DNA of 64,000 nucleotides, taken from contig NC_045143.1 of NCBI RefSeq assembly GCF_008831285.2, forward strand, positions 23,746,302 to 23,810,301, in the 5' to 3' direction. The stretch is from Nymphaea colorata (lineage: Eukaryota > Streptophyta > Magnoliopsida > Nymphaeales > Nymphaeaceae). Shown piece by piece: positions 57,181 through 64,000 of this stretch. The notes under the pieces are model-generated. The model saw only the letters and a program-made list of their open reading frames with translations, ran no database searches and was not told where the DNA came from. A program made the position numbers and the translations under genes. Each line of letters begins with the position of its first letter. Within the stretch, counting starts at the first letter, position 1.

Positions 57181-57800
57181 ATATATACCTAGCCAAGCCC
57201 AAGTTCGGGTTTTAGTTGTCAGGTTGAGCCCAGGCTCGTGTTTGAGTTGCAACCGGCTAGATGGCCAGGCTTACTTTGATTATATATATATATTTCTCTC
57301 ACCATTTTTAGTCTGCTGTTTGTATAGAGAAGAGTGTTGTGAGCACTTGAGCCAAGTCGTTTGAGTACTGTCCCCATTATAAAAACATGAGTGTAAGGTA
57401 GATGGAGCCCAACAAGTGATATCATGGGAAAGTAAGAGACGTTGGACCTAAGTTTGTGCATAATGGGTCATAATTTAAGCCATTATCTAAAAGGAAAGAT
57501 AATAGATTATCGAGAAAAGATTTGGCATCAATAAAGAAAATCTTAAGTATTTTCGTCACTTGGTCGTTCTCAAACGTGATGATGTAATTGGATTTTCCAT
57601 TTTTCCATACATGATAATGGCATCCTCGAATTTGAACAAAAGATTAACAACCCATTATTTGAAAAAGTCCCCAAAGCTCTTCCATTCCTTATGTCTCTAG
57701 AGTCTTGAACTGCATTGCAAAGAACTGGTCTCAAAATTCAATGTCTTTTATCAATCACTTTGACGACAATATAAAATGTATGATCTAGAATTTCTTCAGC
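54641..57800. other. AT-rich intergenic region
   Basis: No recognised gene. Contents worth noting: an A/T inverted repeat around 55069-55131 (AAAAAAACATTAAAAACG and CGTTTTTAAAGTGTTTTTTT); a short Lys/Glu-rich ORF at 55394-55591 without known relatives; a less AT-rich block at 55730-56230 with overlapping minus-strand ORFs (121 and 150 codons) that I do not recognise; and a block with CCGGGT/GGGTTTGGACTCG-like repeats at 56930-57290 split by an AT tract, possibly a decayed hAT-type element. Confidence 0.45.
57107..57178. repeat. (AT)36 microsatellite
   Basis: Seventy-two bases of uninterrupted AT dinucleotide, self-complementary and able to form a cruciform. A shorter (AT)n occurs near 57280. 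Confidence 0.97.
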
Positions 57801-58287
57801 GAATTTGGTGGTTGGATCTGAATCGATCGATTCATGCCTGATTCCAGCAATTTGGGAAAAAATCAAAACGATGAACGATGACTATCGTATCGGTTCAGGT
57901 TGCAAATCGGAAACTGCCGATTCAACTCGAATCGGCGGATTCCGATTCAGCCTGAAGGAGCGCACATATGGCGGCGGCTGCGGCTGCGGCGCGTCTGGGG
58001 CCCCAATTTTTGACCCCGCAAACGAAGGCGACGCGGAACCCGAGCGCGTACCCAATCCGATTTAACCCCGCGACTTGGAGTCCGCAGCCCTTTAAAAAGT
58101 GCCTGACGACGCTTCCGCACTGCTGCAGATGACAAAAACCGGCGAAAATCTTTGACCTCCAGCTCTAAAAAGGGAAAACTTCTTCCTGGCCGATCGTCGC
58201 CGGATCCCGGGAATCCCGGCAACCTAGTAGGAAGAGGAGGAGGCTCCTCGCTTTGTCCGTTTGGTGGCACTGCATCGACCGCCCGGG

Positions 58288-59030
58288 ATGTGTCCCCTCC
58301 GCATCATCCTCGTCTTCCTTTCGGCGTCTCTCGCTGGGTACTTTGCCTGGAAATCCATCCGATCCGAGACCGACGACGATTCAGGGGAGCTCGTCGGAAA
58401 GACGCCGGAGACGACTGAGGAGTCCGCTTGCTCCATTAGAAAGGTCCGTATAGCTACCCAGTCGCCGCGGTTTCTCTCTTTTCTTTTCTTACTTTCGATT
58501 TCTCAAATTTTTTTGGGACGCTTGGAGCTTCTACTGGATGTCTTTTCCTCTGGTGGCGTTTTTCTTTCATTTTTGTGTATTCTTTCGAGTAATTAAGGAA
58601 AACCTGATTTTTTTCTTCCGCCTTTGAAGTCGACGCGTTTGGGGTTCCATTTTCTTGATTTTCTAGACGATCGGAGTTCCTGGTCATTTTCTCGGCATTT
58701 TTCTTTTATTTAATCGGAGTTTTCGTTTTCTTGAGATGAAGATCATGAATTGCCGACATCGTTGCCTCGCAGTTAGTTGTTCCTGATTTTCTTGATAATG
58801 CTAATTTCTCAGCTCTCTTCTTTTCCCAAATCACTCTCCAATTGGATGCATTTCCGCTTTTAAAATTGCCTCTATGCCTTAAAAATTAATTGATTTTCCC
58901 ATTACTTTTCTTCTTGCAGTTCCCTTCAATGATGGTCGCGGCATTCTGGATCTTCGTGGATATGGCCAGCGGCAAGTATTTGTGGAGAAACCTTAGGTCG
59001 GGGACTGAAACCGCGAAGAAAGAATCCTAA
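58288..59030 (+). CDS. Small conserved plant protein with N-terminal membrane anchor, two exons (88 aa)
   Basis: Exon 1 is 58288-58443 (52 codons), intron 58444-58919 (donor AAG/GTCCGTA, T-rich, acceptor TTCTTCTTGCAG), exon 2 58920-59030 (36 codons plus TAA); the join is phase 0. The protein begins MCPLRIILVFLSASLAGYFA, a hydrophobic N-terminal segment that should act as a signal anchor, followed by an acidic, Ser/Thr/Glu-rich linker (residues ~25-50) and a C-terminal block FWIFVDMASGKYLWRNL. The MCPLR start and the FW-VDMASG-YLWR block are features I recall from a plant family often labelled methyltransferase-related; no methyltransferase motif is present and the function is unknown. The upstream region is GC-rich and promoter-like; AATAAA occurs at about 59347. 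Confidence 0.8.
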
Positions 59031-59396
59031 AATGTTCAACCTGGTATGGGGATGTCCTCGTCTGTTGTTGTCTTTTCGGTGAATTTGTAATTGCTTCTCC
59101 TCCTTGTTGGGTATGGAGATGCATATACATGATTTTTCCTGTAGAAATTGTTGGGCGTGGAGGAATGCAAATACAAGAGGGAAAATTGTTGGCAATTGAA
59201 GAAATCTGGGATCCCCACCTGGCAGTGAACCACCATGGTGATATATGTATACACATATGTCATTTCCCTTATCTTAATGGTTGTATATTTTAGTTGAAGC
59301 CATGAAATAATCATGTAGCAATGAGGCGCTGAATGCTTTATTCAACCAATAAATCATCTGTCGGGGACTCCGTCCTTGCACTTTGATCACCATTTT
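59031..59396 (+). other. Likely 3' UTR of the small membrane-protein gene
   Basis: Non-coding, T-rich sequence with CCAATAAATC near 59345-59354, a candidate polyadenylation signal. Minus-strand ORFs across it (58926-59314) overlap exon 2 and show no family features. Confidence 0.45.
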
Positions 59397-59645
59397 TGCA
59401 AAAGAGAGAGAGGAGTGAGCAGTGGCTGGGGCGTCCCTTTACAGCACAGAGAGAGAGAGAGGGAGAGCAATGGATGGGGTTGTTGTTCCTGTACAGCACG
59501 AAAGAGGGAGAGAGAGCAACGGATGGGCGTGAGAGAGAGAGAGCGAATGGATGGGGGCGTTCCTGTACATCACAGTGCAGAGAGAGAAAGAGAGAGAGGG
59601 AGAGAGCGATGGATGGTGGCTTTCCTGTACATCACAGAACGAGGT
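59397..59645. repeat. GA-rich minisatellite, about five degenerate units
   Basis: Units combine a (GA)n run with a core like AGCAATGGATGGGGGCGTTCCTGTACAGCACA (core seen near 59421, 59468, 59517, 59545 and 59610), about 30-60 bp each because the GA run varies. The open frames across it on both strands are a consequence of the repeat. Confidence 0.85.
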
Positions 59646-59699
59646 ATCCAAATATCCGATGTGCATTGATTCTTACGAGTCGCTCGCGGGAGAGCAGCG

Positions 59700-61950
59700 G
59701 AAGTAGCCAGAAGTGTCTCAGAGGTCCGAGCCGCCACGTTCTTCGGCTGGATTCAACTCTCCAACAAGGTTCTTTCTTCTTCCCAGCTTAACTTCACGGA
59801 AAAAGTTTATTGAGAAAAAGGGTGGTTGTTGTTCGCTGTAAAGAGATTAAAAAAAAAAGTGCTTTAAAATTAATAATTTTTTTCAACGTTTAAGTGCAGC
59901 ATAATGAAGATGCAGTTGAGTCTCATAATAAAGTGGCCCCTTCCTAATATCTTAGAGAACACTGTGGCTACAAGTATTTGTTTCCCTACCTAATGGCCTC
60001 CTAACTTCAAACTTTTTGCAGGGGCCTTTCTTCAAGTTCCCCTTATCCAGTTTATCTTATTCGTGCAAAAATGAAAACTCTTTTTTCTAATTAAAGACGA
60101 AAATACCCTTTTAAAAAAACATATGGATTCAATTTCATGCTCGAGTCTAAAAGACTAAACTGTCCAAGAAGGAAAAAAGGAACGCCGATAAAATGAGAAA
60201 AAGAAAATGCCCTTAAACAATAAATTCCGCGTTGAGTTTAATGCGTGACGCCATGGCGCCCTAAACATCAGGGTCAGAAAGCACCAGTAAGAGGGTAACG
60301 CAACAATGATAAATTGCAAAGTCAAATCGAGGTGAAGTCGTATGTGTTGGAAGCGGGAGCAGTTCCGTTTTGGCAGGTGAGACTTTCGCGGAGTGTTCAT
60401 ACATATGCAAGTCATAAATGGCGGGCCACTTTGATTTTTTTTCAAAAGCAACAGTGCGGCCACGCGTTCGTTGGCTTTCGTCCACCCACTGATGATCTCT
60501 AGTGAAGCTTCTAAACCACACAAGTGCATTATTAGTGCCCATAATGGCGATCGTTTCTAACAGTAAGACGGACGCCAAAATTAAATTGCAAAGCATCCTT
60601 CCAAAAGTAATTTAGCATATATTATATGTTCAGTTCACCTGTTATTCATGATATTCATGAGGACCAACAACGTCGTTAATGGGGAAATGGATTTGGATAA
60701 GATATTGGACCAAATAGCTTTATAAGAAATTGGACCGGGTTCGGATTTAATAAATCAAATATAATAGTTTGATTTGGATTTGGCATTAAATAAATATCCA
60801 AATGAATTTGGATTTGTGTTCAAATTCAGATTCAGTTTCAAATGAATATCTCATATGCAATAGCCTTATATTTTGGAAGTCACTTTTTAACATAACGTAA
60901 TGCAGTTTAACTTCAGCTGTGTCTCTAAATGTTGGATTTAGAGTCATGTGTGAAAATGAAAGTCAGATCAAGTTCAGATTTGGGGATTTAATATTGTATA
61001 GGTTTTTCTTCCTTCATATTCAAATCCAAATATGTACGCATTGTCAAATATGGTAAAGAGTGGGTTCAATTCAAATCCGATACATTAACATCTACAATCG
61101 TCAAGGTTGCACCCCATACTCCAAATCGCCATCCGCCATTCTTTTTGAACAAGTTGGGAAAGTTGAGTTGGTATACTCGAACAATGCAAAGAAACAAATT
61201 AAGGTGGGTGGAAAATTCGGAGCGGAACAGGTCAACCGATCCCAATAGTGAGCAAGAAGTAATGAGTGCAGAAGGAACAAGTTGGCGGATAATTCTTCCA
61301 TATGACAAATTTCCTTATTCTAGAAAACAAAAGGAAAAAACAATTGCTTGGTCAATCGCATCATCAACCACCACAGCTACAACTCACGTAAAAGAATCAA
61401 AAAGCCCAAGATGAGCTAGCAAAAAAGATGCTTTCAACGCCCATACCTTACCAAAACTTATTTTACATTGAAAAATAAAAACGAAAATCAAGTGACTGTC
61501 GAAGTTTTGAGACTTTTGGGAACGAAACCCAAAAACAGATATAAATAGATTTTATTATTTATGAATACATACAAGCATAACTCATCCTTTTTTCCTAGGT
61601 TTACCAAGAACCGTGAACATGAAATGGTTTCACCTCAACACATCTTCCATCTTAACACACAAGTCTAGCTCCAACCAGAGGCACCAGGTGTTCGGGGTCA
61701 CCATCAAACGTATATCTCGCCAATTAGGATGGTTGTCCCATGCAAGCACCGTCCAGTCATGCTAGTTTAACTAGTCATAACAAGGCCCCAAAATGGTCGT
61801 CGTAGAACCAGTCAAACAAAATCACAATAAAGGCGCTCGTCAAGCGATGATAGAAGCCAGCCCACAAGTTGAAGCCAAGGGAAAGAATTTGAAGAGAATA
61901 TTCCTTTGACGATCTAACTCCGGAATTTGCGGAGTTTTTTCCACCGCCCA
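59700..61950. other. Intergenic region, no gene recognised
   Basis: Contains short ORFs on both strands (60155-60596 minus, 61060-61414 plus and minus) with no recognisable domain. At 60720-61085 there are many GGATTTGGATTT and AATTCAAATCC-type blocks resembling decayed subterminal repeats of a DNA element. CTCCGGAATTTGCGGAG near 61918-61935 is a small inverted repeat. Confidence 0.45.
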
Positions 61951-62447
61951 CCAGCAGGTAGGGGTGAACAACGAGCCGAGTAACTCGTTAAAGCTCGGCT
62001 CGAACTCGAGTTCGAGCCAGCTTTTTTACTCAATAAGTCGGGAATGAGTTGCTGGTTCAGCTCGTTTATTTATTGAGTCGAGTTTGAGTTCGTTTAAGAA
62101 GCTCGATTAACTCGGCTCGTTAGCTCGAGTAACCAATATCGTTCTTGCGAGTTCTGCGCCACTTTCCTCTTCTTCTTTTTCTTTCTCTCTTTCTCCTTTG
62201 CTGCGTCACTTTCCCATTTTTCTCTCTCTTTTCACTGGCTTTCTCTTTTCATTCTCCTCAACTCCCACCGCCACTAGCCACCGATTCTCTAGCGGTCAAA
62301 GTCTATAACATAAACTACATAACGCTAAGGTACTCTCCCTCTCTCGTTTTGCCCAGTCTCTCCATCTTCTCTCCCCTTCTCTCTCTTCCTCTCCGATCTC
62401 ACACTCTCTCTCTTTTTGCCTCCCTCTCTGATCTCACATTCTCCCGA

Positions 62448-62600
62448 AAAGGTTTTGCCCAAGCGAGGGTTTCACTCACTCCCTCGCTTGGGCAGGTGAA
62501 GGGTTTTTTTGCCACAGATAGGGTTTTTGGAACCCTGGGTTGGGCAAAGGTTTTGCCCAAGCGAGGGTTTCGCTCACTCCCTCGCTTGGGCAGGTGAGGG
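62448..62600. repeat. Duplicated hairpin block inside the hAT element
   Basis: A segment of about 54 bp at 62448-62501 is repeated at 62546-62600 (period 98). Each copy holds a perfect 13-bp inverted repeat GCCCAAGCGAGGG / CCCTCGCTTGGGC (62457-62469 with 62481-62493; 62555-62567 with 62579-62591) around an 11-base loop. Confidence 0.9.
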
Positions 62601-62684
62601 TTTTAGAAACCCTCACTTTTTGAAACCCTTCTCATGGGTTTTGGGTGGGGAAGAAACAGGTGAAACCGTGACGACAGTGGCTAG

Positions 62685-62756
62685 CAAGGCGAAGCAGGGA
62701 AGACAAAGCAGAGATACGCGCAAGGCGAAGCAGGGAAGACAAAGCAGAGATACGCG
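62685..62756. repeat. 36-bp tandem duplication inside the hAT element
   Basis: Two exact adjacent copies of a purine-rich unit starting CAAGGCGAAGCAGGGAAGAC (62685-62720 and 62721-62756); a further related AAGCAGGGAGACATGAAGCA lies at about 62783. Confidence 0.9.
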
Positions 62757-63169
62757 AAGCAGACGACAGTGGTTGAGAAAGGAGAAGCAGGGAGACATGA
62801 AGCAGTGACGACAAAGCATAGAGACGAGTAGTGACGACAAAGCAAGAGACGAGTTTGTCGAGCCTCTCGAGCCGAGCTCGAGCTCAACAAATTCTGTCAA
62901 GTATCTGCATCAATCGAATTTTCTCGAGCTCGAGCTTGAGGTTTCATTAGCCGAGCCGAGCTCGAGCTGGGTGAACTCGGGCTCGACACGGCTCATGTTC
63001 ACCCCTACCAGCAGGGGCAGCTTTTGCATTTCGCTTCATGTCTTATCACTTAAGGAAGGGTAAAGCTCAAGTCGATCATAATGGACTTCCTGAATTTCAT
63101 GTTCGAGTGAGATAAATGTCCACTTGAAGATACTTACCTGCATGGGTTCCTTGGGTGGGTTCCTTCGGT

Positions 63170-63205
63170 GATCAAATGTCCACTTTAGATCAAATGTCCA
63201 CTTTA
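63170..63205. repeat. 18-bp tandem duplication
   Basis: GATCAAATGTCCACTTTA occurs twice in succession (63170-63187, 63188-63205); a related AAATGTCCACTTGA lies at 63114. Confidence 0.95.
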
Positions 63206-63396
63206 GGAAGGAGAGCCAGCAAGATGGCAAATTTGCTACATTTCAACGGCTTCACCCTAATCCAGTCAACAGATGAGAAAGGAAAAAAGAGCGCATGGGT
63301 TGTGCTTCACTGATTCCAGGTGAGCCAGAGGTTGATCTCTACAGCCTGAAGCCCAAAGGCCATAACATTCTTCATGCCTCTAAGGTTCTGAGAGGC

Positions 63397-63460
63397 ATCG
63401 GTGACCATGATAACAGTGTGTGCACCCTATCGGTGACCATGATAACAGTGTGTGCACCCT
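63397..63460. repeat. 32-bp tandem duplication
   Basis: Two adjacent copies of a unit starting ATCGGTGACCATGATAACAG (63397-63428 and 63429-63460), almost exact. Confidence 0.95.
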
Positions 63461-63500
63461 TTAACTTGGATGTTGCACCCTACCACCTTAAGACGCAAGA

Positions 63501-63558
63501 GCATAGCACCCACAGGAATCAAACTAAAAGCATAGCACCCACAGGAATCAAACTAAAG
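63501..63558. repeat. 29-bp tandem duplication
   Basis: Two adjacent copies of a unit starting GCATAGCACCCACAGGAATC (63501-63529 and 63530-63558). Confidence 0.95.
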
Positions 63559-64000
63559 ACTTAGCTTTATACAGGCCCCTAACCCAACCATATGCCATGC
63601 CTCTTGCTCCTTGAGGCCTGGGTTGTGTTTTACTGATTACAATGGAAAATTAATGAGATAAAAGAAACATTCAGTTTGGAAAACGGAAATCCATATTATA
63701 TGCAACATAATATTTAACAACATACAAAAATTAAGCCTCCCCATGAACACCAAGAACACATGCACAACAGAGCAACTTGGACCAGATAACAGAACGTGGT
63801 TAACAGTATATCCAAAAGGAGCTTCTACTACCACAAAACATTAAACCCATAAACAGATGTCCAAAAGTCCAGAACTAAGGTTATGCATAAAATCAAAGTC
63901 ACTTGCTATGAAAGTGAAGATGTCTTCAACCACAACGGCCTCCCTAACATGGCATCTCGGTGGACAGCAAGATAAGCCGCATTTAACCTGGTAGAATTTT
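63559..64000. other. Window end, no gene recognised
   Basis: AT-rich sequence with a 65-codon minus-strand ORF (63637-63834) lacking family features. Nothing else supported. Confidence 0.5.

Larger units (their letters stand above)
61959..63007. mobile_element. Non-autonomous hAT-like DNA transposon, 1049 bp
   Basis: Flanked by a perfect 8-bp target duplication CCAGCAGG (61951-61958 and 63008-63015). Terminal inverted repeats TAGGGGTGAACA (left) and, on the minus strand, TAGGGGTGAACATG (right). Subterminal regions are dense in GAGCTCGAGC, CTCGGCTCG and AACTCG motifs in both orientations, characteristic of plant hAT elements with CGAGC-type ends. The interior has a CT-rich tract, paired hairpins and tandem duplications. 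No transposase is present. The exact TSD suggests a relatively recent insertion. Confidence 0.92.

Noticed and set aside
57947-58453. Alternative ORFs on both strands around exon 1 of the small gene
   Set aside because: GC-rich sequence keeps frames open; only the frame starting MCPLR joins a second exon with a family-like C-terminus.
60155-60596. Minus-strand ORFs of 111-124 codons
   Set aside because: Overlapping in different frames with no recognisable domain; treated as non-coding.
63397-63558. CRISPR-like repeat array
   Set aside because: Two-copy tandem duplications without spacers, in a plant nuclear context.

Overview
This is a nuclear chromosome segment from a flowering plant. The evidence is TATA/PBS-type LTR retrotransposons primed by initiator tRNA-Met, plant L1-like LINEs with a DUF4283-type ORF1 and zf-RVT tail, hAT and Harbinger-like elements with plant-type ends, GT-AG introns, and two recognisable plant genes. 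No lineage below angiosperm can be fixed from the sequence alone.

Layout. 1-8 kb: a probable long LTR (minus strand, up to 3054) cutting into a decayed minus-strand LINE (3055-~5280), then featureless sequence and a degenerate chromovirus-type LTR in the opposite orientation (6980-7987). 8-50 kb: one plus-strand LINE (8048-50053, candidate 10-bp target duplication AAGTAACAAT on both sides) exploded by later insertions. Into it went a 1.17-kb hAT element (10495-11667, 8-bp TSD), a Harbinger-like element (47988-49676, TTA TSD) and a Tekay-like Ty3/gypsy element called Gypsy-2 here (11793-45184, minus). Gypsy-2 was then hit twice: Copia-1 (13246-26330, minus, TSD ACATG) landed in its 3' LTR, and Copia-2 (32196-41937, minus, TSD ACTAC/ACTAT) in its 5' leader. 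Copia-1 contains a second Tekay-like element, Gypsy-1 (15974-24743, minus); Copia-2 contains Copia-3 (33100-37779, plus, TSD TACAG). This gives two four-level nests (LINE > Gypsy-2 > Copia-1 > Gypsy-1 and LINE > Gypsy-2 > Copia-2 > Copia-3). LTR divergence judged by eye falls with nesting depth, as expected. All polyproteins are broken, so none of the elements looks autonomous.

50-64 kb: gene-bearing DNA. An HSP70-8-type (HSP70T-2-like) gene has a 5'UTR intron (50785-52510) and a single coding exon (52513-54230) that carries a one-base frame break near 54010. A two-exon gene (58288-59030) encodes an 88-residue membrane-anchored plant protein of unknown role. Around them lie an (AT)36 tract, a GA-rich minisatellite just 3' of the small gene, a 1.05-kb hAT element (61959-63007, TSD CCAGCAGG) with internal hairpins, and several short tandem duplications.

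The two genes are not obviously connected in function. The rest of the window is a record of transposition, deletion and recombination. The most informative oddities are the Gypsy-1 insertion that lacks a TSD and coincides with about 1 kb of lost Copia-1 sequence, three separate internal deletions that removed different polyprotein domains, and the frame break in the HSP70-8 gene. I found no convincing previously undescribed biological system.
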